From FW021-bin31 sp964647485 (GTDB taxonomy: Bacteria; Bacteroidota; Bacteroidia; Chitinophagales; Chitinophagaceae): 64,000 bases of DNA. The first letter of the stretch is position 1. Every line of letters begins with the position of its first letter. The DNA is taken from contig CAZYHV010000002.1 in NCBI GenBank assembly GCA_964647485.1, positions 124,001-188,000 of the forward strand. Reading direction: 5' to 3'. A model generated the notes under the pieces. It did not search any database and was not told the DNA's origin. It was given only the letters and a program-made list of their open reading frames with translations. A program made the translations under genes and the position numbers. Positions 26,851 to 35,128 of the stretch are shown here, one piece after another.

Positions 26851-28128
26851 ATGAAAAAATTCCTTTTCTATATAATCTGTCTTTTTGGTGTAACAAAAAT
26901 CACCTTTGCTCAGGTAAACAGTATTACACCTGATCATGTATATATGGACAATATAAAAACCGTCCATTTTGCACCTGAAGGAAATCCTCTCAAGCTTCCT
27001 ATTATCAGTATTAACAGCCAGCAAAAAATAATACTGAGTTTTGACGATTTGGATGGAGAAGTAAAAGACTATTATTATACCCTTCAACTTTGTAATACGG
27101 ATTGGTCACCGGTAGATATTAGTCCTTTTAACTACATAGACGGTTTTGAAGAAAATAGGATAAATGATTACCATTATTCCACCATACCTCTACAAAAATA
27201 TGTTCACTACTCGGTAAAGATTCCGAATGCAGACCTTCGTCTCACTCACTCGGGAAATTATTTGCTCAAAGTCTATCTGAATGGTGACACTTCTCAGCTC
27301 GCCTTTACGCGTCGACTGATGGTTACCGATAACAAAACAATTATTCATGGAGAAATCAAACAACCCACCAATCCTAAGATTTTTAATTATTACCAAAGAG
27401 TAAAATTCAATATTAATCTCAAAGGAATCCATATCAACAACCCGCTCACGCAAATCAAAGTATTTATCCTTCAAAATGGTCGGTGGGACAATGCAATTAA
27501 AGGACTAAAGCCCACTTTCGTCCGTGGAAACACCCTGGTCTATAACATCGAAGACAAAAGTGTATTCCCGGCCATGAAAGAGTGGAGATGGGTTGATTTA
27601 AGAAGCCTACGATTACAAACAGAACGCGTCCAAAATATTATCAACGGGGCGAATACTATTGACGTAATCCTTAAAACAGATTATAATCGAGCCAACAAAC
27701 AATATGTTTATAGGAAAGACATCAATGGACATTTTATTCCCGACATCATGGAAAGTGGATACAATCCGGACTATGAAGGAGAATATGCCAAGGTTCACTT
27801 CAGCTTTAAGACCCCTACTCCCTTTGCCAACAGTAACGTGTATGTCTTTGGGGCAATGACCAACTATGAATGCAATAAGCGCAATCTTATGAAATATAAT
27901 GCCCAAAAAGGAGTATATGAAACGACCCTCTATTTAAAACAAGGGTACTACAATTATATCTATGGCATTATTCCTAAAGGGTCTCATCATTTATTGACAA
28001 AAAGCACGGAAGGTAATTGGTGGGAGACTAAAAACAACTACACCATTCTGGTATATTACCGTCCTTTAGGAAAAAGAGCCGATGAATTAATTGGGATCCG
28101 TACATTAAGTACCATGGAAAAAGATTGA
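26851..28128 (+). CDS. type IX secretion system plug protein (DUF5103)
   Basis: The 425-residue protein has a signal peptide (residues 1-21, cleavage near FAQ) followed by the DUF5103 regions now described as the type IX secretion plug domains: the N-terminal domain (DHVYMDNIKTVHF, YYYTLQLCNTDWSPVDISPF, RLTHSGNYLLKVYLNGD) and a C-terminal domain (SNVYVFGAMTNYE, YYNYIYGI). In Flavobacterium the Plug protein closes the SprA outer-membrane pore when it is not engaged with PorV. Its presence suggests this organism has a type IX secretion system, although no other component is in the window. It is divergent from the LolC/E-like gene. Confidence 0.85.
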   Translation: MKKFLFYIICLFGVTKITFAQVNSITPDHVYMDNIKTVHFAPEGNPLKLPIISINSQQKIILSFDDLDGEVKDYYYTLQLCNTDWSPVDISPFNYIDGFEENRINDYHYSTIPLQKYVHYSVKIPNADLRLTHSGNYLLKVYLNGDTSQLAFTRRLMVTDNKTIIHGEIKQPTNPKIFNYYQRVKFNINLKGIHINNPLTQIKVFILQNGRWDNAIKGLKPTFVRGNTLVYNIEDKSVFPAMKEWRWVDLRSLRLQTERVQNIINGANTIDVILKTDYNRANKQYVYRKDINGHFIPDIMESGYNPDYEGEYAKVHFSFKTPTPFANSNVYVFGAMTNYECNKRNLMKYNAQKGVYETTLYLKQGYYNYIYGIIPKGSHHLLTKSTEGNWWETKNNYTILVYYRPLGKRADELIGIRTLSTMEKD

Positions 28129-28133
28129 CTCCC

Positions 28134-29474
28134 CTACTGTCGTTTTAATAAAATACGGGTAGCACGATCGTAAGTACAATAATTATAAATCCAATTGAAA
28201 AATACAATCATTTTATTTCTGAATCCCATCAAAAAGGCCAGATGAACAAAAATCCATATTAACCATGCTACAAAACCCGTTAAGTGAATTTTTCCGATGT
28301 CACAAACCGCTTTATTTTTTCCGATTGTGGCCATCGTTCCTTTATCCCAATATTTAAATGGTTCTAATTTTTCTTTCTTTTCTAATCTCTCCAGATTTTT
28401 TGCCAACAATTTTCCAGATTGTATAGCAACTTGTGCCAGCATAGGATGACCTCTTGGCAAGTCAGGATCAGTAGAAACCTGTGCCACATCCCCGATAGCA
28501 AATACATTCTCAGCTCCCCACATTTGATTAAATTCATTGACTTTAATCCTATTCCCCCTGACTAATGCTTCTTCAGGAATACCCTTAGGAGGATTTCCCT
28601 GTACCCCGGCACTCCAGATAAAATATTTGGAATAGATCACTGAACCATCGCCCAAATAAGCCTTAGTTCCATCATAATCTTTTACAATATTGTTTAACAT
28701 CACCTTCACTCCCATCTTTCTCAGATGCTTCAAAGTAGAATCAGATGCTTTCTTACTCATATTGGACAGCAACCGATTTTCCCCTTCAATCAAATGAATC
28801 GTCATTAGGTCAGGAGAAAGCTCAGGATAGTCTTTCGGAAAAATCTTTTTTCTAAATTCTGCCAAAGCTCCGGCTAATTCTACTCCGGTCGGTCCCCCAC
28901 CAACAATTACAATATTGAGAGCCACCTCTTTTGCATGAGATTCTTCTAACAATAGCGTATTTTCCAATCCTTGTAACCCAAAATTCCTTAAACCAATAGC
29001 CTGATACAAAGTTTTCATTCCCTTAGCCAATTTTTCAAAATGGGCATTTCCAAAATAATGAGACTTGCTTCCGGTGCCTATCACCAAATAATCATAAGAG
29101 ATATCTCCAATGTTGGTCTCAATATAATTTTGATCGGTATGAACACGCTGAACATCAGCCATACGAAATATCATATCTTTTTTATGGGAAAAAATACCAC
29201 GTACGGGAAAAGCAATACTACTGGCTTCCAATCCGGCTGTAGCAACCTGATACAATAAAGGTTGAAAAAGATGGTAATTGGTTTTATTGACTAAAACTAC
29301 TTGAAATGGCTTATTTTTCAGCTTTTTAACCATATTTATTCCTCCAAATCCTGCTCCTATAATTACCACACGAGGATAGGGGCTATTCGGAATATTAGGT
29401 TGCTTTTTTATTTTTTTATCTGCAATTTCTTCCTTATCTTGTGCTCTTTTTATATCTTCTTTCTGTTTCAACAT
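28134..29474 (-). CDS. type II NADH:quinone oxidoreductase (NDH-2)
   Basis: The 446-residue membrane-associated flavoprotein oxidises NADH and reduces quinone without pumping protons. It has FAD motif VVIIGAGFGGINMVKKL, the quinone-site region NYHLFQPLLYQVATAGL, NAD motif IVIVGGGPTGVELAGALAEF, the second FAD motif FAIGDVAQ, and an amphipathic/hydrophobic C-terminal stretch for membrane attachment. The longest frame starts at TTG 29498 inside a promoter box; ATG 29474 is preferred. Its stop lies 5 bp from the stop of the convergent plug-protein gene. Confidence 0.93.
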   Translation of the reverse strand: MLKQKEDIKRAQDKEEIADKKIKKQPNIPNSPYPRVVIIGAGFGGINMVKKLKNKPFQVVLVNKTNYHLFQPLLYQVATAGLEASSIAFPVRGIFSHKKDMIFRMADVQRVHTDQNYIETNIGDISYDYLVIGTGSKSHYFGNAHFEKLAKGMKTLYQAIGLRNFGLQGLENTLLLEESHAKEVALNIVIVGGGPTGVELAGALAEFRKKIFPKDYPELSPDLMTIHLIEGENRLLSNMSKKASDSTLKHLRKMGVKVMLNNIVKDYDGTKAYLGDGSVIYSKYFIWSAGVQGNPPKGIPEEALVRGNRIKVNEFNQMWGAENVFAIGDVAQVSTDPDLPRGHPMLAQVAIQSGKLLAKNLERLEKKEKLEPFKYWDKGTMATIGKNKAVCDIGKIHLTGFVAWLIWIFVHLAFLMGFRNKMIVFFNWIYNYCTYDRATRILLKRQ

Positions 29475-29495
29475 AATACCTCTCGTTTGAGACCG

Positions 29496-29503
29496 CAAAG
29501 GTA
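29496..29503 (-). promoter_or_regulatory. NDH-2 promoter -7 box
   Basis: TACCTTTG on the minus strand, with its G 22 nt before ATG 29474. The same octamer precedes mfd, uvrA, lepA and the arginine operon. Confidence 0.6.
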
Positions 29504-29666
29504 AGACGATTTCAGCAAAATTAACCCCCTTTTAACAACTTTAACTCAAAGGCATTACCTGTTTTACAAGAGAGTCCCTTTCTTTTTTCTTGTTAAAAAG
29601 AAGAAGGAAGCAGAAGACATCGACAATAATTAGTTTTAAAAATTGTAGGAAATGAAGCAAATGAGG

Positions 29667-30410
29667 TTAAGTTGGGAATAGACCAAATAACAAATAGGCG
29701 CCGGCAGCCAGCGCCCCTCCTATCATGGGAGCAATAAAAGGAATCGGGGCATACCGCCAATCACTGTCTCTTTTTCCCTTAATTGGCAATAAAGAATGAA
29801 CGATTCTGGGTCCTAAATCCCGGGCAGGATTAATTGCATAACCTGTAGGTCCGCCCAAAGAAAGACCAATAGCAAAGACCAACAACCCTACCGGAAAAGC
29901 CAACCTAAGCAATACATCTTGATCTCCATTTACAGCATCTGATAAAGGAATCAAATAAAGAATAGCCAAAACCAATACGAAAGTACCAATAACTTCAGAA
30001 AGAATATTATGCCAGGGACTCCGGATCTCAGGCATAGTACAAAAGGTAGAAAGCACCGCATTGGGATCATTTTTCTCGTCATAATGTTTCTTATAGGTTA
30101 CCCAAACCAAAAAAGATCCAATCATTGCGCCTATCATTTGTGAAACAATATATGGAACAACCTGACTCCAGGGAAATTGCCCCGCAACAGCCAATCCAAT
30201 AGTAACCGCAGGATTGATATGCGCCCCTGAGTATGCAGCAATACAATAGGCTCCTACAAAAACGCCCATTCCCCAACCAAAAGTGATTACGATCCATCCC
30301 CCACCATTACCTTTCGTTTTACTCAATAATACATTAGCAACGACTCCGTCTCCTAAAAGTATCAATATAGCTGTGCCAATAATCTCAGCCAAATAGGCTT
30401 GTAATTCCAT
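29667..30410 (-). CDS. glpF: glycerol facilitator, aquaglyceroporin GlpF
   Basis: The 247-residue channel carries glycerol across the inner membrane. Both NPA pore motifs are present: GAHINPAVTIGL and GYAINPARDLGPR. The Asp after the second motif (NPARD) is typical of glycerol facilitators rather than water-only aquaporins. Six membrane segments are visible. It starts 57 bp after glpK and forms the glpK-glpF operon that imports glycerol and traps it by phosphorylation. The region downstream to 29504 shows no gene. Confidence 0.95.
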   Translation of the reverse strand: MELQAYLAEIIGTAILILLGDGVVANVLLSKTKGNGGGWIVITFGWGMGVFVGAYCIAAYSGAHINPAVTIGLAVAGQFPWSQVVPYIVSQMIGAMIGSFLVWVTYKKHYDEKNDPNAVLSTFCTMPEIRSPWHNILSEVIGTFVLVLAILYLIPLSDAVNGDQDVLLRLAFPVGLLVFAIGLSLGGPTGYAINPARDLGPRIVHSLLPIKGKRDSDWRYAPIPFIAPMIGGALAAGAYLLFGLFPT

Positions 30411-30467
30411 GTAGATAAATTTTATTTCTATTTAATATTTCTTTATTTCCTTTCTAAAATAAATTTG

Positions 30468-31961
30468 TCATCTTTGTTCTGCCCAATGAATAGAAGTAGA
30501 AACTGCACGTTTCCATTCCTGTAATTTTTCTTTGACAGCGGTTGTTTCTTTAGGAGAAAAAAGTTGATCTTCTTTCCATTGCGTCCTAATTTCTTCTATT
30601 CCACTCCAAAACCCTGTAGATAATCCTGCAAGATAAGCTGCCCCGAGAGCTGTAGTTTCCGTAATTGAAGGCCTAACCACATTTTTTCCCAGAAGATCTG
30701 ACTGAAATTGTAGCAGCATATTATCAACGCTGGCTCCACCATCAACTCGTAATTCATGAATATCTATTCCAGCATCCGCTTCCATGGCCTTCAATACATC
30801 ATAAGTCTGAAAAGCAATACTTTCCAAGGCCGCCTTGGCAATATGCGCATCGGTTGTTCCCCGCGTCAGTCCAACAATCATCCCCCGGGCATGTTGATTC
30901 CAATAGGGAGCTCCCAAACCGGCAAAAGCCGGAACAAAGTAAACTCCATCAGTATCTTTGACTTTTCCGGCCAAAGATTCTATTTGTGAAGAAGAACGAA
31001 TAAGTCCTAAACCATCCCGAAGCCATTGTACCACCGCACCACCAATAAATATACTTCCTTCCAAAGCATATTGAGGCTTCTTTCCGATCTGCCAGGCAAC
31101 AGTAGTTAATAAATTATTTTTAGATGGAACAATCTTTTCTCCGGTATTCATCATGAGAAAACAACCGGTTCCATAAGTATTTTTCACCATTCCAGATTTT
31201 GTACACATCTGTCCAAACAAAGCAGCTTGTTGGTCTCCTGCCATTCCAGACAATGGTATGCCGGGAGATAAAAACTGTCCGGCACATGTTCCATATTCTT
31301 CACTGCAAGTACGTACTTCCGGCAAAAGCGAAATCGGAATATCTAGCATCTTCAACAAATCCTTATCCCATTCCATATGATGGATATTAAACAACATCGT
31401 TCTGCCGGCATTGGTCACATCGGTAACATGTTTCTTCCCTCTGGTAAAATTCCATATCAGCCAACTATCTACCGTACCAAAAGCCAATTGACCCGCTTCT
31501 GCTTTTTCTCTTGCTCCATCCACATGATCCAACAACCATCTAATTTTTGTGGCCGAAAAATAAGCATCCAATATCAATCCTGTTTTTTCTTTAATTTCAT
31601 CAGCAACCCCCTCTTGACGCAACTGATCACAGAAATCAGCAGTTCGTCTATCCTGCCAAACTATGGCATTATAAATAGGCTTTCCGGTTGTTCTGTCCCA
31701 TATAATTGTCGTCTCTCGTTGATTGGTAATGCCTATACCCGCTACCTGACTACCCTCAATATTTGCATGAGTGATGGCTTCCGCCGCAACACCCGCCTGA
31801 GTTGACCAAATTTCAGTGGCATCATGTTCTACCCAACCCGGTTTTGGAAAATATTGTTTAAATTCTTTTTGTGCTTCCGCCTCTATATTTCCCGAATGAT
31901 TGAAAATGATGGCTCTAGAACTTGTTGTACCCTGATCTAATGCTAAAATATACTTCTCCAT
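30468..31961 (-). CDS. glpK: glycerol kinase
   Basis: The 497-residue enzyme phosphorylates glycerol to glycerol 3-phosphate with ATP. It shows the FGGY-family N-terminus (LALDQGTTSSRAIIF), substrate residues in NQRETTIIWDR and WQDRRTADFC, and the C-terminal ATPase motif (GLGAPYWNQHARGMIVGLTRG, then VDGGASVDNMLLQ). Length is standard. It is followed by glpF. A TACCTTTA element (minus strand, 31994-32001) near the start may be its -7 box. No glpD or regulator is adjacent. Confidence 0.97.
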   Translation of the reverse strand: MEKYILALDQGTTSSRAIIFNHSGNIEAEAQKEFKQYFPKPGWVEHDATEIWSTQAGVAAEAITHANIEGSQVAGIGITNQRETTIIWDRTTGKPIYNAIVWQDRRTADFCDQLRQEGVADEIKEKTGLILDAYFSATKIRWLLDHVDGAREKAEAGQLAFGTVDSWLIWNFTRGKKHVTDVTNAGRTMLFNIHHMEWDKDLLKMLDIPISLLPEVRTCSEEYGTCAGQFLSPGIPLSGMAGDQQAALFGQMCTKSGMVKNTYGTGCFLMMNTGEKIVPSKNNLLTTVAWQIGKKPQYALEGSIFIGGAVVQWLRDGLGLIRSSSQIESLAGKVKDTDGVYFVPAFAGLGAPYWNQHARGMIVGLTRGTTDAHIAKAALESIAFQTYDVLKAMEADAGIDIHELRVDGGASVDNMLLQFQSDLLGKNVVRPSITETTALGAAYLAGLSTGFWSGIEEIRTQWKEDQLFSPKETTAVKEKLQEWKRAVSTSIHWAEQR

Positions 31962-32115
31962 AATTTACTTTTAAATTACGTTTAATTTCGAAATAAAGGT
32001 ATTAAAAATAAAATAAAAAGAAAAGAAATATTTTTAATGATAAAACACAACCTTTCGAAAGCTTAAACAAAGAAAAAATCCTCAAGAGAGGAGAAGCTCT
32101 TTCCCATTCCCTTCG

Positions 32116-32123
32116 TATCTTTG
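32116..32123 (+). promoter_or_regulatory. miaA promoter -7 box
   Basis: TATCTTTG fits TAnnTTTG. The predicted transcription start is near 32128-32130. The 24-nt distance from the G to the proposed ATT start at 32147 matches the spacing seen at NDH-2 (22) and the LolC/E-like gene (25). Confidence 0.5.
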
Positions 32124-32146
32124 TAAGAATCAAAAAAATAACAGTT

Positions 32147-33061
32147 ATTAGGAATAAAAAAACAGCCATTATCATTGCCGGGCCTACCGCTGTCGGAAAA
32201 ACCAAGACAGCGATTAATACGGCATTACATTTTAATACTGAGATCATTTCTACAGATTCCAGACAGTGTTTTAAAGAAATGACTATTGGAACTGCTGTGC
32301 CATCCGAAAAAGAGCTTCGAACCGTTCCTCATTATTTTATCCATAGTCATTCCATTACCAGTCCAATGAATGCAGGACTTTTCGAAGAATATGCGATAGA
32401 TAAAGCAAAGCAGCTTTTTAAAGAAAATGAAGTGATTATCACTTGCGGAGGAACCGGACTGTACATAAAAGCCTTTTGTGAAGGAATAGATCATATTCCG
32501 ACTGTACCGGAAGACTTAAAAAGGGAAATTGAAGAAAACTACCATAACAATGGACTTCAATGGTTGCAAAAACAACTTCAAAACAAAGATTCCCAAGCAT
32601 ACCAACATTTAGAACAGGGCAATCCCCAGCGGCTCATGCGTGCTTTAGGCGTAATCTTATCCTCTGGACATTCCATACTGTCTTATCAAACCGGGGAAAT
32701 ACAAAATCGACCTTTTAATATTATAAAAATAGGGCTCACCCTCCCCAGAGAACAACTCCGGGAGAATATAAAAATCAGAATCGATAAAATGACAGAGAAA
32801 GGATTGCTAGAAGAAGTTAAAGCTTTATATCCATATAGAAAGCTCAATGCTTTACAAACCACCGGCTATCAGGAAGTATTTGATTATTTAGATGGAAAAT
32901 GTAGTTTTGAAGAAGCTTTGGAAAAAATTTATATTCACACCCGACAATATGCCAAAAGACAAATGACCTGGTTTAGAAAAGACAAAAATATAAAATGGTT
33001 TACTCCATTTGAAACAAAAGAAATCATTCAATACCTTGAACAACAATTAAATTTCGGATAA
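32147..33061 (+). CDS. miaA: tRNA dimethylallyltransferase MiaA (non-canonical start)
   Basis: MiaA adds a dimethylallyl group to A37 of tRNAs that read UNN codons. The product shows the P-loop GPTAVGKT, the tRNA-handling motif ISTDSRQCFKEM, the conserved CGGTGLYIKA, and C-terminal motifs (RQYAKRQMTWFRKD). The first in-frame ATG is 32279, which would remove the P-loop and cannot be the start. Between the -7 box and the P-loop there is no in-frame ATG, GTG or TTG. ATT 32147 gives 304 residues and the N-terminus expected of MiaA (position 1 followed by RNKKTAIIIAGPT); ATA 32138 is an alternative. Either a rare start codon is used or the start is mutated. A small membrane protein gene follows at 10 bp. 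Confidence 0.9.
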   Translation: MRNKKTAIIIAGPTAVGKTKTAINTALHFNTEIISTDSRQCFKEMTIGTAVPSEKELRTVPHYFIHSHSITSPMNAGLFEEYAIDKAKQLFKENEVIITCGGTGLYIKAFCEGIDHIPTVPEDLKREIEENYHNNGLQWLQKQLQNKDSQAYQHLEQGNPQRLMRALGVILSSGHSILSYQTGEIQNRPFNIIKIGLTLPREQLRENIKIRIDKMTEKGLLEEVKALYPYRKLNALQTTGYQEVFDYLDGKCSFEEALEKIYIHTRQYAKRQMTWFRKDKNIKWFTPFETKEIIQYLEQQLNFG

Positions 33062-33071
33062 ACAACAGAAG

Positions 33072-33533
33072 ATGTTATTAAATCGATCTGAAGAGACACA
33101 ACTGACCCTTAGCAGAAAAAAACAATTCATGGAAGGCCATGAACCTATTAATATATTGGTCAACGGATACTTGGCCTGTCAGTTAAAAAATGGAGAGACC
33201 ACAACAATTGAGATCTTTACCCATGATACTATTATGCTTCAAGCGGAGCTAATGAGAAATAAAACTATTGCTATACAAGTGGATGAAGTGGAAAGAGATG
33301 AAAATATTTTTGAAGTATCTCATGTTATTTCCAATATCATCTATTTTATTGGAGTAGCCCTGGCTATTCTTTCTACCATCCTAATTTTCAGTACAGGTCA
33401 TGTTGCATACATGGCTTTAGTCACTCCACCTGCAGCTTTCCTGCTCTACTTTAAATTTATAAAAAAGGATAAATATCTTCGATTAACAAAAATAAAAAAA
33501 CAAAAAATGCAAAACCAACCTTCAGAAAATTAG
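33072..33533 (+). CDS. small membrane protein of unknown function
   Basis: I do not recognise this 153-residue product. The N-terminal 75 residues look like a beta-rich soluble domain (NILVNGYLACQLKNGETTTI). Two membrane segments follow (about 86-108, ISNIIYFIGVALAILSTILI, and 112-130), then a Lys-rich cytoplasmic tail. It begins 10 bp after miaA and is likely translated from the same mRNA. Its end is 16 bp from the stop of the convergent START-like gene. Confidence 0.75.
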   Translation: MLLNRSEETQLTLSRKKQFMEGHEPINILVNGYLACQLKNGETTTIEIFTHDTIMLQAELMRNKTIAIQVDEVERDENIFEVSHVISNIIYFIGVALAILSTILIFSTGHVAYMALVTPPAAFLLYFKFIKKDKYLRLTKIKKQKMQNQPSEN

Positions 33534-33549
33534 ACAAAACAAATCCTTA

Positions 33550-33930
33550 TCACGCACCAATCCTGTGAAACAAATCATTTAATTGGGCATTCCATAACTG
33601 TGTTTGATCTTGCACTTCATCCTTCTCGGCAAAATCTGTAACAGTTAATACAATATCTCTAGTTACTTCAGATCGCCTGACCTGAAATTCAAAATATTCA
33701 GATTCGGGACTGTCTTTCCAATGATAACGAACTCTTTCATTAGGAATTTTCTCAACGACCTCTGCTATTTCTTCAGATTGACTCCAGATAAATACGAAAT
33801 CACCTCCTTTTACATTTACCTCATCTGCAAACCATTCCTGCAATCCCGAAGCCGTGGATAAATATTCAAATAGAATCCGAGGAGAACAACGGACATTAAA
33901 TTCAACATTATATGCTATTTTCTCTGCCAT
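33550..33930 (-). CDS. START-like (AHSA1/SRPBCC) domain protein
   Basis: The 126-residue cytoplasmic protein has the helix-grip pattern of the SRPBCC superfamily, with FNVRCSPRILFEYLSTASGLQEWFAD-type sequence (conserved SP..LFEYL and GLQEWFAD), VFIWSQSEEIAEV, and a C-terminal helix (QLWNAQLNDLFHRI). Such proteins bind hydrophobic ligands or partner proteins; no ligand is known here. The longest frame begins at TTG 33975, but ATG 33930 gives the usual N-terminus (MAEKIAYNVEF). It is convergent with the gene next to miaA. Confidence 0.85.
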   Translation of the reverse strand: MAEKIAYNVEFNVRCSPRILFEYLSTASGLQEWFADEVNVKGGDFVFIWSQSEEIAEVVEKIPNERVRYHWKDSPESEYFEFQVRRSEVTRDIVLTVTDFAEKDEVQDQTQLWNAQLNDLFHRIGA

Positions 33931-34247
33931 GATATCAGTCTTTATTTTTAATCGATATGAAAGATCTCTATGCAAGTATAGATAATTTTTCTATCAGTTA
34001 AAACTTTTTGTGATTTAATTTTAAACAAACTCCTAAGAACCAATTAAATAATTTCTATTTTTTTTGGTAAATTCAAAAGTATTTTTATATTTGTATATGC
34101 AAAAGTTTACCCTGAGACAATTTCAAGATTGTCTTATACCTATTTTACCTTCTCGAAACCCAGCTCCCTTTTAAAGGAGCAATTCATAACAATTCCTTGG
34201 CTATCAGACAAATAAACCATACAAAATAATTTTCTTACTACATCTCT
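33931..34247 (+). promoter_or_regulatory. rpoD promoter and leader
   Basis: This 317-bp gap holds the best promoter in the window: TTTG (34063-34066), 19 bp, TATATTTG (34086-34093). Transcription should start near 34098. The leader of about 150 nt has two hairpins: AGACAAT-TTCAAG-ATTGTCT (34115-34134) and GCTCC-N8-GGAGC (34163-34180). An ORF of 25 codons starts with ATG 34097, at the predicted transcript end, and stops at 34172-34174. The first part of the gap (33931-34060) shows nothing I can name beyond the upstream region of the START-like gene. Confidence 0.6.
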
Positions 34248-35126
34248 ATGAGACAACTCAAAATTACTAAATCTATCACCAACAGAGAATCTCAATCTCT
34301 GGAAAAATATTTACAGGAAATCGGGAAAGTAGATTTAATTACGCCTGAAGAAGAAGTAAACTTAGCTATCAAAATCAGACAAGGAGACCGATCTGCATTG
34401 GAACGATTGACCAAAGCTAATCTAAGATTTGTTGTTTCTGTAGCCAAACAATACCAAAACCAGGGGCTGTCGTTAAGTGATCTTATTAATGAAGGAAATT
34501 TAGGCTTGATTAAAGCAGCACAGCGATTCGATGAAACCCGTGGTTTTAAGTTTATCTCTTATGCGGTATGGTGGATTCGACAATCTATATTGCAGGCTCT
34601 GGCAGAACAATCACGTATTGTTCGTCTTCCATTGAATAAAGTTGGACTCTCAAGTAAAATTCATAAGGCTTTTATCACTTTAGAACAAGAGTATGAACGT
34701 ACCCCCTCTACCGATGAGCTTTCTGCCTTGTTAGAAATAGATACTTCTGAAATAGAGGATAACATCAATAATTCCTCTCGCCATTTATCGATGGATGCAC
34801 CTTTCCAACAAGGAGAAGACAATAATATGTTAGATGTTTTGGAATGTAATACCATGGCAAGCACCGACATTCAAGTTACCTATTTTGAATCCTTAAAAAA
34901 GGAAATTGAACGCTCTTTAAATTCACTCCCGGAAAGACAACGAAAGATTATCAAGCTTTTCTTCGGAATTGGACTTGAGCATCCCATGTCTTTAGAAGAC
35001 ATAGGAGTAGAATTCGGACTCACTCGGGAACGAGTACGACAAGTAAAAGACAAAGGCATTGCCAAATTACGAAACACCTCCAGAAGTGATTTGTTAAAGA
35101 AATATCTGGGAAGCGATCGCGGATAA
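34248..35126 (+). CDS. rpoD: primary sigma factor RpoD/SigA (Bacteroidota short type)
   Basis: The 292-residue sigma-70 directs RNA polymerase to housekeeping promoters. It lacks region 1.1, as is usual in Bacteroidota. Region 1.2 (LEKYLQEIGKVDLITPEEEV), region 2 (ANLRFVVSVAKQYQNQGLSL, DLINEGNLGLIKAAQRFDE, FISYAVWWIRQSILQAL), region 3, and region 4 with the helix-turn-helix (SLEDIGVEFGLTRERVRQVK) are intact. Sigma factors of this type read the TTTG/TAnnTTTG promoters seen throughout the window, including its own. Its stop is 2 bp from the stop of convergent uvrA. Confidence 0.96.
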   Translation: MRQLKITKSITNRESQSLEKYLQEIGKVDLITPEEEVNLAIKIRQGDRSALERLTKANLRFVVSVAKQYQNQGLSLSDLINEGNLGLIKAAQRFDETRGFKFISYAVWWIRQSILQALAEQSRIVRLPLNKVGLSSKIHKAFITLEQEYERTPSTDELSALLEIDTSEIEDNINNSSRHLSMDAPFQQGEDNNMLDVLECNTMASTDIQVTYFESLKKEIERSLNSLPERQRKIIKLFFGIGLEHPMSLEDIGVEFGLTRERVRQVKDKGIAKLRNTSRSDLLKKYLGSDRG

Positions 35127-35128
35127 CC

